Source: Paenibacillus sp. JNUCC32 (GTDB lineage: Bacteria; Bacillota; Bacilli; Paenibacillales; Paenibacillaceae). Taken from it: a stretch of 64,000 bases of DNA. The stretch's first letter is position 1. Each line of letters starts with the position of its first letter. Shown here piece by piece: positions 16,971 to 27,170 of this stretch. The DNA is taken from positions 2,790,001 through 2,854,000 of the forward strand of contig NZ_CP062260.1 in assembly GCF_014863545.1 (NCBI RefSeq), given 5' to 3'. The translations under genes and the position numbers were made by a program. The notes under the pieces were generated by a model. That model ran no database searches. It worked only from the letters and a program-made list of their open reading frames with translations, and was not told the origin of the DNA.

Positions 16971-18185
16971 TTACGGCCGAAGTAGCGTTCCGTCCGGCTT
17001 GCGGTCCAGCTTGTATGGGTGGTGATAGGATGTCAGGCGCTTCGGATCGCGCAGCAAGGCGGCCGCTTTAGCTTCATCGATATCGATCCCGAGCCCCGGC
17101 TTGTCGTTAAGCTGCAGATGCCCGCCTTCCAGCACGGCATGGCCGGGAAAGGCTTCCTGTTCCTCTGCGCGGAAATGGTTGCTCTCCTGCACGCCGAAAC
17201 TCATGATGGCCATGTCCAAATGGGCGGCGGCCGCTTGATTCACCGGATCGTTCTCCCCGCCTTCCTGCCATGCGGTACGGACGCCGAATGCTTCGCAGAC
17301 GGCGGCGATTTTGCGGCATGGCGTAATCCCTCCGGCCTTGGAGACACGCATCCTTACGAAGTCAATCAAGCGCTCTTTGACCAATGGCAGCCATTCCCGA
17401 GGATGCACGAACAGCTCGCCCACGGCTTGCGGGGTCGTGCTGTTCAACCTCACGCTGCGATACCAGTCCGTATGCTCCGCCGGAAGCAGATCCTCCAAGA
17501 AGAACAAGCGGTATGGATCAAGCTCCTTGGATAGGGCAACCGCTCCCGAGGGCGTCAAATGCTCGTGCACGTCATGCGTGAAAGACAGATTCATGCCGAA
17601 TCGAACGCGCAGCTTTTCAAACATAGCCGGAATGGCCGTAATGTAACTGGCTTCATCAAATCGATTCGCAGGAGGAAAAATCGTTGACGGCAGCCGAGAG
17701 GATACAAAACCGCCGCCGCCGTATCCGCCAAGCTGGCAGCGGATGACGCCATAGCCTTGCTCTTGATAAGCCATCACCTCTTCTTCCAGCTGCTCATAGG
17801 TGGAACCGTTGGCATGCGCATAACAAGGCACGGCAGAACGGACGGCGCCGCCGAGCAGCTGATACACCGGAAGCCCCGCCTCCTTGCCCTTAATGTCCCA
17901 TAATGCCATATCTATGCCGCCCATCGCCGTATGAAGCGTCGAACCGTTGCGCCAATACCCGCTGGTATACATCGTTTGCCATATGTCCTCGATCTGGCTC
18001 GCGTCCCGTCCGATCAGAAGCGGCTTCAGCAATTCTTCGATGACGCTGACAATCGCTCCGGGCTGGTATATATCGCTGGCAGAGCCGATCCCGTACAGGC
18101 CGTCCTGGTCCGTCAGCACTTTGACAATGACCCAGCTTCCGTCATGCCGGGTACGAATACATTGAATGCCTGAAATGATAGCCAT
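16971..18185 (-). CDS. Enolase-superfamily sugar-acid dehydratase (RspA/mannonate dehydratase-like)
   Basis: The 404-residue protein has an N-terminal capping domain and a C-terminal TIM barrel of the mandelate racemase/muconate lactonising type. Metal ligands are seen as Asp in FTHDVHEHL, Glu in FFLEDLLP and Glu in AVGELFVHP. The later motif TAWQEGGENDPVNQAAAAH differs from true mannonate dehydratases and is closer to the RspA branch, so activity may be weak or on another acid sugar. GGAGGGG precedes the ATG. It is co-directional with GH38 and the SDR gene. Confidence 0.85.
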   Translation of the reverse strand: MAIISGIQCIRTRHDGSWVIVKVLTDQDGLYGIGSASDIYQPGAIVSVIEELLKPLLIGRDASQIEDIWQTMYTSGYWRNGSTLHTAMGGIDMALWDIKGKEAGLPVYQLLGGAVRSAVPCYAHANGSTYEQLEEEVMAYQEQGYGVIRCQLGGYGGGGFVSSRLPSTIFPPANRFDEASYITAIPAMFEKLRVRFGMNLSFTHDVHEHLTPSGAVALSKELDPYRLFFLEDLLPAEHTDWYRSVRLNSTTPQAVGELFVHPREWLPLVKERLIDFVRMRVSKAGGITPCRKIAAVCEAFGVRTAWQEGGENDPVNQAAAAHLDMAIMSFGVQESNHFRAEEQEAFPGHAVLEGGHLQLNDKPGLGIDIDEAKAAALLRDPKRLTSYHHPYKLDRKPDGTLLRP

Positions 18186-18223
18186 GTCCTTCCCCTCCTT
18201 CTATTCAAAGAGATATGCGTGGA

Positions 18224-20992
18224 TCATCGAGCCGGCGTTTGAATGCCAAGGGTCTGAATTGTTGCCGGGCCGACCTTCAACGCATAACGTTCATCCTCGT
18301 CCGGACTCAAGGTTTCTCCCATTTCTTCAATAATCGTGCTTTCATAAACTTGATCAACCTGAAACGAAGGTTTCACCTTCATCGTTGCAGCTTCCGAAGA
18401 CACATTGAAAACCCGGAACATCAGATCATGCTTCTCTTCGCCCTGTTTCAGCGCACTGAAGGCAAGACCTTCGCCCTCCCATTGCAAAAACTCCTGAGAA
18501 GCTGGCAGCGTTCCTCCATGCACGCCGGTCTGCTGCACCGTCCATGGAACCGGGAATTGATACGCCTGCACATAAGCACGGGAACGGATAACGTCCAGAT
18601 CATGCGCGATCAGTTCCATCTCCAGGGTGTGCTGCCCCAGGCACTGCGCTTCAGGCGTCGCGAATACGCCCCAATCCCCCAGCTCCCGAACTCCGCGCAG
18701 CAAGGTAACCGCAAGTGTATTCCCTTCGGCAAGCACTTCATACTCGTTCAGGCCTTTATTTGCTATCGTAAGTCCCTCACGGCCATTGCTAATGCTAACA
18801 AAGGCATTCTGATGCTGGGCATTGCTCGGATTGCTCCATTCCGCCTCCGGTTGAATCGGACGCTGCGCCAGCTCATAGATGGAGTCAACCGTAACATGGT
18901 CCGCCTCAAGACCGGTTCTGAACAGCATTCGGATGCGATGATCCCGCACCGTATTGTCGATGTAACTCTTGATGCCGACCCTACGGCTGTCCTTCTCAAG
19001 GGTCAGCTCGGTTACAATCCGAACCTCCGCCATCTCGCTCACCCGCCGGGATTGACGGTACCGGAACGGCACCATGGACCGAATCTCTTCATCCAGCAGG
19101 TCATCCGCACGGGTCGGAAGCTTCCAGGCGTGCTCGATTCGGTATACCGCTCTCAGCCTTGTATGATGCACAAGCTTAATGTCCGCAGGGAGCCCTTGAG
19201 TAGTCAGTGCTACTTCATCATCCGGCTGTCTGTACATATATTCATTCCCGATATCGCCGGTATCCTCATAGATGCCAAGCCCCTCATACAGGCGGTTATT
19301 GACTTTATCCGACAGCATAAACGATCCGTCTTCGGCAATCTCGACGCGAAGGAACCGGTTTTCCATGACATGATCGCCTGCAACCAACTCGGAGGATACG
19401 GATGCTTCCCACGCCTTCACACTTAGGATTTCCTTGGGGACCAAGGCGAACGTGCGGTAGCCGATCCCTGGAATGTCTTGAACGTAAAGCTCCACTTCCA
19501 CTTGATAAGCCCAGTAGGGCTGACGGAACCGGTCATCCGGGAGATCATAACCAAAGACTGGCCCGATCGGCGTAATCACGGCTTCCACCTGATGGCCATT
19601 AGAGTCCGTTATACCCCATTCATCTGGATTAAATGCCTCCCATTGTTGTTTGAACTCCTGATACTTCAAATGCGGCGCCTGGTGATCAAAATATCGACGC
19701 TCCACATCCACTGTCGCCCTAGCAATTCCTGATCGGCCGTGCCCCGAGCTGTTGAACACGACGAATGGGCGGGCGGCTTCCGGATCGAAGCCGGAGGTAT
19801 TTACCGATTCCGCTACCCAGGCGGCACTCTGCGTCGCAACCGATTCGGCAACCTGCTGCGATTTGGCAAACCGCGTCAACATCTCCCGGTGCACTTCGTC
19901 GATGCTGCAGCCGCAGATGCTGTCATGCGGATGATTCTGAAGCAGCGTCTTCCAGGCATACAGCAGCTCATGCCGCGGATACGCCGCACCGGCCAGCGAT
20001 GCCATAACCCCCAGCGGTTCGGCCACTTTCTCCAGCAACGTTTGGGTTTTCGCATTTTGCTGCTTGATATATACACGGCTGGACGCCGTATTCACCAGCG
20101 TCATCCAACCGTCGGTCCATTGGCTTCGAAGCTCGCCGCGGATGACGTCCAGCGACTCCGGGCTTGCACTGCGCAAAGCCGCGACATATTCCGGAAAGCT
20201 GGAGTGGCGGAACGTCACGTCGGGCACTATGCTGCCGGCCGTTTGCAAAGCCACCGTCAGATCCTTCTGCAGCGGCTGATGGTCGCAGCCGTTCATGAAT
20301 AGCAGCTCCGGGCTTGAAGCGAATTCTTCGGCTTCGGCAAGCTTCCGAGACCAGTACGCTTTTACCTCATCAGGCTCCACTGGAATCTCCATCCCGTTGT
20401 TGTACCAATTGGCGAACAGGATCGCCAGCACCCTGGAACCGTCGGGCGATTCCCATAACATCTCCGAGTATTTGGAGGTATGCCCGTGTCCGCTGCCTGA
20501 CTGTATTTCGTTATTAAATCCAACGGGCTTCACGCCGCGCCCATACACGGCTACTTCGATGCCCGCCTGACGGATCAGCTGCGGCGCCTGCCCCATGTTG
20601 CCGAAGGAATCCGGGAAATAACCGATCTTCGGGTAACCGCCCATTTTCCTTGACGCGTTGATGCCGATCAACAGGTTGCGCGCGTTGGCTTCGCTGCTGA
20701 CCAGGAATTCATCCTGAAGAATGTACCAAGGGCCCACGATCAGCTTGCCCTGTTCGACCAACGATCGGACCTGGTCCGCCCTGTGCGGCATGATTTCCAA
20801 GTAATCCTCCAGCACGATATATTGGCCATCCAGGTGAAAGCTTGTGAATGCCGGGTCCTTTTCAAACGTCTCGATGACATCCTCCACCAGCCGAACCAGT
20901 CTCAGCCGGTGCTTCTCATATGGCAGATACCACTCTCTATCCCAATGCGAATGCGCGATAACGTGCGCTGTTTTTGTAGTCATCCAGTTCAT
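18224..20992 (-). CDS. Alpha-mannosidase, glycoside hydrolase family 38
   Basis: This 922-residue enzyme has the GH38 N-terminal catalytic barrel with the zinc motif HSHWDREWYLPYEKHR (residues about 14-29) and the nucleophile Asp in GYFPDSFGNMGQ (near 146). The middle helical domain and C-terminal beta-domains follow. No signal peptide, so it is cytoplasmic and cleaves imported mannosides (MngB-like). The start may be 20992 or the ATG at 20983. It is encoded behind two ABC permeases and probably co-transcribed with them. Confidence 0.92.
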   Translation of the reverse strand: MNWMTTKTAHVIAHSHWDREWYLPYEKHRLRLVRLVEDVIETFEKDPAFTSFHLDGQYIVLEDYLEIMPHRADQVRSLVEQGKLIVGPWYILQDEFLVSSEANARNLLIGINASRKMGGYPKIGYFPDSFGNMGQAPQLIRQAGIEVAVYGRGVKPVGFNNEIQSGSGHGHTSKYSEMLWESPDGSRVLAILFANWYNNGMEIPVEPDEVKAYWSRKLAEAEEFASSPELLFMNGCDHQPLQKDLTVALQTAGSIVPDVTFRHSSFPEYVAALRSASPESLDVIRGELRSQWTDGWMTLVNTASSRVYIKQQNAKTQTLLEKVAEPLGVMASLAGAAYPRHELLYAWKTLLQNHPHDSICGCSIDEVHREMLTRFAKSQQVAESVATQSAAWVAESVNTSGFDPEAARPFVVFNSSGHGRSGIARATVDVERRYFDHQAPHLKYQEFKQQWEAFNPDEWGITDSNGHQVEAVITPIGPVFGYDLPDDRFRQPYWAYQVEVELYVQDIPGIGYRTFALVPKEILSVKAWEASVSSELVAGDHVMENRFLRVEIAEDGSFMLSDKVNNRLYEGLGIYEDTGDIGNEYMYRQPDDEVALTTQGLPADIKLVHHTRLRAVYRIEHAWKLPTRADDLLDEEIRSMVPFRYRQSRRVSEMAEVRIVTELTLEKDSRRVGIKSYIDNTVRDHRIRMLFRTGLEADHVTVDSIYELAQRPIQPEAEWSNPSNAQHQNAFVSISNGREGLTIANKGLNEYEVLAEGNTLAVTLLRGVRELGDWGVFATPEAQCLGQHTLEMELIAHDLDVIRSRAYVQAYQFPVPWTVQQTGVHGGTLPASQEFLQWEGEGLAFSALKQGEEKHDLMFRVFNVSSEAATMKVKPSFQVDQVYESTIIEEMGETLSPDEDERYALKVGPATIQTLGIQTPAR

Positions 20993-21055
20993 CCCAATCT
21001 TGTAAGGTTTAGTTCAGGGTTGATTCGTTATCGATGATAACGAGTTCAAGCGGTA

Positions 21056-21874
21056 TTACATTTTGACCGAGCCGACCGTCATCCCCTTGACGTACATCTT
21101 CTGCATGAAAGGGAACGCGACCAGAATCGGAATGACCGTAATCAACGCGCCTGCCATCAATTCGTTCCATTTCTTGAAGGAGGAAGAATCCAGGTACATC
21201 AGTCCCATAGGCAAGGTGAACATATCCCGGCTGTCCACGATGATCATCGGCCACAGGATATTGTTCCAGCTGCCGATGAAGTTCAGGATGGCAATCGTCC
21301 CGATCGCAGGCAGTGCAAGCGGCAGGTAGATCCTGTAGTAGATTTTGAAATTGTCGCAGCCGTCCAGCACGGCACTTTCGTAGAGCTCATGCGAAATCGT
21401 GCGGAAATAGCTGGTGAACAAGAAAATGGCGAACGGCGCGGCGCCGTTGATCATGGGCAGGATCATGCCGACGTACGTATTTTGCAGCCCCAGATTTGTC
21501 ATGTTGATATAGAGCGGGATCAGCGTAGTGACGCCCGGAACAAGCAAGAGTGCAATAAACATGTAGTAGATGAATTTTTTGCCTCTATAAATAAACTTCG
21601 CAAATGAAAATGCCATCATGGTGTAGATAAGGATGACGCCGACAATGACGACTGCACTTACGATCACGCTGTTGACAAAAAATTGATAGAAATTCAGCTT
21701 GTTCCATACCTCTCCGAACGTGGACCAAGCCGGTGCGGCCTGTGGAAACGGGCTTTGCGGATTGGCTAGCGCATCCTGCGATGTTTTCAGCGATGTGCCG
21801 ATCATCCATACAAAAGGATACAGGCAGGTCAATCCGTACAGGACGAGAACGACGTGTTTAATAAGTTTGACCAT
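21056..21874 (-). CDS. Sugar ABC transporter permease (MalG type)
   Basis: The 272-residue inner-membrane protein has six hydrophobic segments and the EAA loop ELYESAVLDGCDNFKIYYRIYLPLALPA near residue 165, the contact site for the ATPase. It ends in the typical KGMTVGSVK. AAAGGAGG precedes the ATG. With the MalF-type gene 11 bases upstream it forms the membrane channel of a carbohydrate importer. No ATPase gene lies in the locus, so a shared MsmX-type ATPase is probably used. Confidence 0.93.
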   Translation of the reverse strand: MVKLIKHVVLVLYGLTCLYPFVWMIGTSLKTSQDALANPQSPFPQAAPAWSTFGEVWNKLNFYQFFVNSVIVSAVVIVGVILIYTMMAFSFAKFIYRGKKFIYYMFIALLLVPGVTTLIPLYINMTNLGLQNTYVGMILPMINGAAPFAIFLFTSYFRTISHELYESAVLDGCDNFKIYYRIYLPLALPAIGTIAILNFIGSWNNILWPMIIVDSRDMFTLPMGLMYLDSSSFKKWNELMAGALITVIPILVAFPFMQKMYVKGMTVGSVKM

Positions 21875-21885
21875 GTGATCCTCCT

Positions 21886-22779
21886 TTAGATGTCCGCCTG
21901 GAATGAACGGATGCTAAAAATGGCGATAACGCCGGTAATCAGAAAAGATACCCATCCAATCGCGCTGGCCAGACCGTAGTCATTGTTCAGGAAGGCTGTT
22001 CGATATACCAGGGTGCCGATAACCTCCGAGCTGCCCGCCGGTCCGCCGCCCGTCATGATGAACACATTCTCGAAGGCCTGGAAGGCACCATTCACCATCT
22101 GGATGACGGCGATGAGCGTGATGGGCTTCAGCAGCGGCCACGTGATTTTCATGATCATCGTGGATTTTTTGGCGCCGTCTACGCTTGCGGCTTCGTAAAG
22201 GGTGGGATCGATGGACGTCAGGCCCGCGTAATACAGAATGAGCGTTCCCGGCAGGCCGCCCCATATGGACGTTAGAATAATGCCAAGCAAGGAGGTCGAT
22301 GAACTTCCGAGCATCCCCCCGGGCACCGCCAGGAAATCCAGCCCCAGCCACAGGAAGAGCGAGTTAAAAGCTCCGGTTGGCTCAAACAATCCTTTCCATA
22401 CATAGAAAATCGCCACGCCGGATGCTATCATCGGAAGGAAGTAGATTGTGCGGTACCAGGACGCCGCCTTTGTGTTCTGCAGCACAAAGGCCAGTACAAG
22501 CGCGATCGGTACGACGACCACGACCTGGGAAACGGCAATCACCAGATTATGGAGTACCGCGTTATAGAAATTTCGGGTTACGATCGGATCATCGCCAAGC
22601 AGGAACTGACGGAAATTCGCGAGCCCTTCGAACCGCGCCGTTGAAAAATCAATTCCTGACCAGTTATAAAAACTGAGCATGATCGAGAATCCGACCGAGT
22701 ATATGCCGATGGCAAGAAACAGAAGTACGCCGGGCAGTAAAAAAAGATAAGGCACCCACTTATTTCGACTCTTTATCAT
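21886..22779 (-). CDS. Sugar ABC transporter permease (MalF type)
   Basis: This 297-residue protein has six membrane helices and the EAA loop TLYEASVDGAKKSTMIMKITWPLLKP near residue 205 (short form: EAASVDGA). It begins MIKSRNKWVPYLFLLPGVLL, typical of the MalF/UgpA branch. It lies between the solute-binding lipoprotein gene and the MalG-type permease, in the same direction. Substrate: likely an oligosaccharide that feeds the GH38 and GH43 enzymes. Confidence 0.93.
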   Translation of the reverse strand: MIKSRNKWVPYLFLLPGVLLFLAIGIYSVGFSIMLSFYNWSGIDFSTARFEGLANFRQFLLGDDPIVTRNFYNAVLHNLVIAVSQVVVVVPIALVLAFVLQNTKAASWYRTIYFLPMIASGVAIFYVWKGLFEPTGAFNSLFLWLGLDFLAVPGGMLGSSSTSLLGIILTSIWGGLPGTLILYYAGLTSIDPTLYEAASVDGAKKSTMIMKITWPLLKPITLIAVIQMVNGAFQAFENVFIMTGGGPAGSSEVIGTLVYRTAFLNNDYGLASAIGWVSFLITGVIAIFSIRSFQADI

Positions 22780-22856
22780 GATCCATCACCTTTGGCTTCT
22801 CAATTTAGCGATCGGCTGAACCCGGGGCGGGTCCGGCCGATCGCTCGGTATGCGGC

Positions 22857-24236
22857 TTAGTTGCCGCTGGCTTTCAGACTTTCCATCGTGTCGTCGAATG
22901 TTTTGACCACTTCTTCGGCCGTCATTTTCTTCTCGATCATGGATTGCATCGATTGGGCGTACACTTCCCACTCTTTATGCTTGCCGCGATACGTATTGAT
23001 CGCTGGGGACGCTTGGCTGTACGGGCCAGGCTCCGCTGCGAACGCTTCCGATATCGACTTCAGGTTCGGGTCCAGGTCCTGCGCGCGGTCACCCAGGTTC
23101 AGTGCCGGTACGGTATACGCCGCATTAGCAAACGCAACGGCCGCATCCGGATCGGCGGTCAAGAATTTAATGAAGTCGAGCGCTTGATCCTTGTTCTTGG
23201 AATCCTTGTTCACGGACAGCATCGTCAAAGTAAACGGATCCGTCGTCCAGCTCGTAATCTTCGATCCTTCCAGCGGCGGCACCGGGAACGTAATGATATC
23301 CTCCGGATTCATTCCCATGGCCAGCAGCGTCGACATCGTGAAGGAACCCCCCAGATCAAAAGCAGCTTTGCCTGCCGCAAATGCCTGATCGGCACCATCG
23401 ATATCCGTCGAAAGAATGCCCGGCATTAACAGATCTTTATTGGCTAACGTTTCCATCGCTTTCACCACCGGCAGATTCGCCGGATCGCTCAATTTGGACT
23501 TTCGTTCGAGCAGGTCGATATAACCTTGCGGTTCGTTCAGCATGATGGACAAAGCCGATCCGGCCCAGTTCTCCCACAAATCAGGAAGCTTGGCTCCAAA
23601 CACCAATCCGGGCGTTCCCGTCTTCTCTTTGATCGTCTCCATCATCGAGACGAATTCCTCCCAGGTTTTTGGCGCTTCCGCGGTCAGACCCGCTTCTTCG
23701 ATCAGCTTTTTGTTACCGTAGAAGGTAAAGAATCCGCCGATATCCAAGGGGAGCCCGTAGAACTGGCCGGCCTTCAGCGACTTTTGAATCGTCGTGGCGT
23801 TCTTGTCTGCCTGCCAGGAATCAACCTGACTCTGCGTGACGATAATCGGATCCATGGCTGCACTGTAGTAAGTGCTCAAGATATCGTCGCCAACCTCTCC
23901 CGAGAGCTCCATAACGGAGTTCTCGATTGAATCGCCGGCAGTTGCCCACCAATTCACGATATCCGGCAGATTCTTGGAGTTAGCGGCAGCCTGAAATTTC
24001 TGGCGGTACGTATCGTCCGGCGTGAAGGTCTCCACTTTGACTTTGACGCCCGTTTTCTCCTCGTACAGCTTCGCGGCTGCCTCGATTCCCGGCGTATAAG
24101 CCACCTTCCAGGTCCACATCGTCAGTTCCTTATTGGCGTCAGATTCAGTTCCGCCTGATTGCCCTCCTCCGCAAGCGCTTACAATTAGTGAAAAAACAAT
24201 CAACAGCGTCATCATCATTCCTGCTCTGGTTTTCAT
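22857..24236 (-). CDS. Sugar ABC transporter solute-binding lipoprotein
   Basis: The protein has 459 residues with a lipoprotein signal: positive start MKTRAGMMM, hydrophobic core, lipobox LIVSAC and a GGG linker. The mature part is a type 1 extracellular sugar-binding protein (WTWKVAYTPGIEAAAKLYEE...TGVKVKVETF). I chose the ATG at 24236 rather than TTG at 24245, because the GGTGG site is too close to the TTG. It is first in the operon, tethered to the outer face of the membrane, and delivers the glycan to the two permeases. The gene is divergent from its probable GntR/LacI regulator. Confidence 0.92.
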   Translation of the reverse strand: MKTRAGMMMTLLIVFSLIVSACGGGQSGGTESDANKELTMWTWKVAYTPGIEAAAKLYEEKTGVKVKVETFTPDDTYRQKFQAAANSKNLPDIVNWWATAGDSIENSVMELSGEVGDDILSTYYSAAMDPIIVTQSQVDSWQADKNATTIQKSLKAGQFYGLPLDIGGFFTFYGNKKLIEEAGLTAEAPKTWEEFVSMMETIKEKTGTPGLVFGAKLPDLWENWAGSALSIMLNEPQGYIDLLERKSKLSDPANLPVVKAMETLANKDLLMPGILSTDIDGADQAFAAGKAAFDLGGSFTMSTLLAMGMNPEDIITFPVPPLEGSKITSWTTDPFTLTMLSVNKDSKNKDQALDFIKFLTADPDAAVAFANAAYTVPALNLGDRAQDLDPNLKSISEAFAAEPGPYSQASPAINTYRGKHKEWEVYAQSMQSMIEKKMTAEEVVKTFDDTMESLKASGN

Positions 24237-24651
24237 TTTCCGCAACCACCCTTATCTTCGATTTTGAATGTTCTTCCGTTACGATTCCATTATGACTTGC
24301 CATATGGGGATAAAAGCTGCTGCACCTCCTTTTGATCTCAAGGAACTTACACCATCCTGCGGTTCATATGAGATGAATACGTCGTATTGGAATCGCTTCA
24401 TCCAATAACTTTAATAACAATATAAACAACATATTTTTTGATGTAAATGTTTATTTTTTGATACAACTAAAGATAGAAACGAACCCGACATTTTCTTTTA
24501 AAATAAGACAACACGGGTTTATCAGCCATAAATAAGGATTGATCACTTTTCGTGTAATCATAATAACTTGATATAAACAAACAACACTTGTATATGTTGT
24601 ATTTATATAATATATTTAAAACGGATCTATTAGCGATTGGAGATAAATGCC
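24237..24651. promoter_or_regulatory. Divergent promoter/operator region of the glycan locus
   Basis: This 415-base AT-rich gap separates the binding-protein operon from the regulator gene. An inverted repeat AACAACA...TGTTGTATT stands at 24579-24603, and a related AACAACATAT lies near 24425; both could be sites for the GntR/LacI hybrid protein. Runs of T near 24435-24465 suggest promoter or UP elements. Exact promoters are not assigned. Confidence 0.45.
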
Positions 24652-25782
24652 ATGGTAAAAAAATTCACGCCCATGTACAAGAAAATCGAAACGTTTATCA
24701 TTGAACAAATTCGGAACGAAAATTGGAAGCCGCGGAGCCGCATACCTTCCGAGAATGAGTTGGCGGAACAATTCGGCGTCAGTCGAATTACGGTGAAGAA
24801 TGCGCTGACGACACTGGTGGATAAAGGAGTAGTCTACAGACTGCAGGGTAAGGGCACCTTTGTGTCCGACCACCGTCCGGAGGATATATCCAATATCTCA
24901 ACAGAGGAAAAAGCAGCTCACACGGTGCCCGCTATCGGTTTTCTCCTGCCCCGTCTGGACAACCGGTTCACCGCTAATCTGCTGAGCGGAATTGAAGATA
25001 GCCTGTCCGGGAACGGATATCAGCTCTTATTCGCGAAAACCAACGACTCCCAGGAACATGAAATTCTGAGGATCCAGGAAATGAAGCAGGCCGGAGTCAA
25101 AGGACTCATCATTTATCCCGTGGAAGGTGAGCACTACAACAACGAAATCCTGTCGCTTACGCTGAACCGCTTCCCCCTTGTCCTGCTTGACCGCGAGCTA
25201 AAGGGAGTGGACACCAATTCGATCAGCTCGGATAACTATGCGGCGGCCATGCAAGCCGTCAACCATCTGCATGAGCTCGGTCATAGCCAAATCGGGTTTA
25301 TCTCCACGCTTGCCGAAGGAACATCAAGCATTGAGGACCGATTGCACGGCTACGAAAAAGCACTTGAGGACCGCCACATTCTCATTGATCGCGGCATGCA
25401 GATGACCAAGCTGACGATGACCAGCAGTGACGAAGAGGTGATTGCCATGATCCAGCAATTTTTAAAGGCTAATCCGCAGATGACGGCTCTCCTGTCCTCT
25501 AACTTCAGCCCGCATGTTATTCAAGCGGCTCTGCAGCTCGGCATCTCCGTGCCGGAGGATCTGTCGGTCGTCTTCTTCGACGATGTGGAGTATCCGGACT
25601 TCTGCATCGTTCCTCCTACGGCCGTCGTCCAGCAGGAGCTCGAGCTCGGCCGTGAAGCCGGCAGGCTGATTATGGAGCAAATAGAGAATCGAAGCAGCGA
25701 ATACCAGCAGATCAAGCTGCCCACGGTTCTGGTTCCCCGTCAATCAACGGCAAAAGCGAGGAAAACGAACCGAACGCCGTAG
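24652..25782 (+). CDS. GntR/LacI hybrid transcriptional regulator (AraR-like)
   Basis: The 376-residue protein has an N-terminal GntR winged helix (residues 1-70, IPSENELAEQFGVSRITVKN and the wing GKGTFVS) fused to a LacI-type periplasmic-binding domain (from about residue 90, AIGFLLPRLDNRFTANLLSG). This combination is that of AraR of Bacillus subtilis. I start at ATG 24652 (GGAG nine bases upstream). It should bind a sugar ligand and release the divergent ABC-transporter/glycosidase operon. Confidence 0.92.
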   Translation: MVKKFTPMYKKIETFIIEQIRNENWKPRSRIPSENELAEQFGVSRITVKNALTTLVDKGVVYRLQGKGTFVSDHRPEDISNISTEEKAAHTVPAIGFLLPRLDNRFTANLLSGIEDSLSGNGYQLLFAKTNDSQEHEILRIQEMKQAGVKGLIIYPVEGEHYNNEILSLTLNRFPLVLLDRELKGVDTNSISSDNYAAAMQAVNHLHELGHSQIGFISTLAEGTSSIEDRLHGYEKALEDRHILIDRGMQMTKLTMTSSDEEVIAMIQQFLKANPQMTALLSSNFSPHVIQAALQLGISVPEDLSVVFFDDVEYPDFCIVPPTAVVQQELELGREAGRLIMEQIENRSSEYQQIKLPTVLVPRQSTAKARKTNRTP

Positions 25783-25936
25783 CATATGGATTATGTTCGC
25801 CATAGCGGAATGCGTAACTCTTTCTCTCGATTCTGCGGCCTGCCCTGCATAACAACCCAAGCACGAAGCTTTCATCGTGAATAATATGGATGCATAACCG
25901 ATGTTCCATCATGAACCTTCAGGAGGCAAGAGGCCT

Positions 25937-26017
25937 ATGCATGCCATAATCGGGATTCTTTCCATCATGCTCACGATAAGCATCCTCCGCCGCAAATCTC
26001 GGAGAAACAATCGATAG
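25937..26017 (+). CDS. Small hydrophobic peptide with basic tail, possible type I toxin
   Basis: A 26-codon ORF with an AGGAGG site upstream encodes a hydrophobic stretch (MHAIIGILSIMLTISI) and a tail rich in Arg and Lys. This layout is shared by small membrane toxins of type I systems and by other tiny membrane peptides. An inverted repeat GATAGGC / GCCTATC just behind and a terminator at 26081-26105 make a compact transcription unit. Function is not established. Confidence 0.45.
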   Translation: MHAIIGILSIMLTISILRRKSRRNNR

Positions 26018-26080
26018 CCTACGATAGGCGGATATTCGATTGTGGCTGCCTATCTACGGATGATATATATAACAAATTAC

Positions 26081-26105
26081 GGCCGGCGCATCGCCGGCAT
26101 TTTTT
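26081..26105 (+). terminator. Terminator after the small-peptide ORF
   Basis: GCCGGC, loop CATC or similar, GCCGGC, then ATTTTTTGCG. It stands about 165 bases before the CDF transporter start. Confidence 0.7.
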
Positions 26106-26267
26106 GCGTTTTACCGGAATCTATCTTTCTTAGTCCGGCGCAACATTTTTTGCCCCTTGTCACATATTAAGCGACAGGAAAAAACGTTGCTCTAGACCCA
26201 CCCATGCGTGGATTGGTATTATAGTCAGGTACTATTTTTAGGGGTGTGCGGAAGGAGTCGGCCAGAC

Positions 26268-27137
26268 GTGGAAGAACAACGTTACAAGGATCTAAAATTA
26301 GGTGAAAAAGGTGCGATCATCAGCATCATTGCTTATATTTGTCTATCTGCAATCAAGCTATTGATAGGTTACTCGGCGAATTCCGAAGCTCTGCGTGCCG
26401 ACGGATTAAATAATGCTACCGACATCGTGGCATCCATTGCCGTATTGATCGGACTACGATTATCGCAAAAACCTGCGGACCGGGATCATCCTTACGGACA
26501 CTGGAAAGCGGAGACGGTAGCATCCTTGATCGCCTCTTTCATCATGATGGCCGTCGGGATCCAGGTATTGTTCGGGGCCGCATCTTCCATGTTTGAAGGT
26601 ACCCACGAATCGCCTGATCTCATATCCGCCTGGACCGGGATCGGCTGTGCAATTGTCATGTACTGCGTTTACCGCTATAACAAGCGTCTTGCCAGCCAAA
26701 TCAACAGCCAAGCCGTAATGGCGGCCGCGAAGGATAACCTCTCGGACGCTTGGGTCAGCATCGGCACGGTTGTCGGCATCATAGGCGCCCAATTTCAGCT
26801 TCCCTGGCTCGACCCGCTGACGGCCATAGTGGTAGGTTTTCTGATATGCAAAACCGCCTGGGATATATTCCGCGATGCCTCTCATCATTTAACCGACGGA
26901 TTCGATGAGAACATTATCAAAGGCTACAAAGAAACCGTGAAACAAGTGGTTGGAGTCAAAGGAGTCAAAGACATTCGGGCAAGAAATTACGGCAGCAACA
27001 CGGTGGTCGACATCGTCATTCTGGTCAGATCCAATCTGGACATTCGGGTTGCCCATGATATTTCCGACCAGGTGGAGCATGAATTAAAAGAAACGCATGG
27101 CGTTTATGACGTCCATGTTCATATTGAACCGAGTTAA
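26268..27137 (+). CDS. Cation diffusion facilitator (CDF) metal transporter
   Basis: This 289-residue membrane protein has six helices and a cytoplasmic ferredoxin-like C-terminal domain (from about residue 200). The metal-site helices read LRADGLNNATDIVAS and DNLSDAWVSIGTVVG; the N/D pattern with HPYGHWKAE is seen in manganese-type CDFs (MntE-like), but iron or zinc cannot be excluded. I start at GTG 26268 behind GGAAGGAG. Likely exports divalent metal by proton antiport. Terminator at 27171-27203. Confidence 0.9.
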   Translation: MEEQRYKDLKLGEKGAIISIIAYICLSAIKLLIGYSANSEALRADGLNNATDIVASIAVLIGLRLSQKPADRDHPYGHWKAETVASLIASFIMMAVGIQVLFGAASSMFEGTHESPDLISAWTGIGCAIVMYCVYRYNKRLASQINSQAVMAAAKDNLSDAWVSIGTVVGIIGAQFQLPWLDPLTAIVVGFLICKTAWDIFRDASHHLTDGFDENIIKGYKETVKQVVGVKGVKDIRARNYGSNTVVDIVILVRSNLDIRVAHDISDQVEHELKETHGVYDVHVHIEPS

Positions 27138-27170
27138 GCCTCCAGATTCCAAAGTGTCAAAACAACGACG

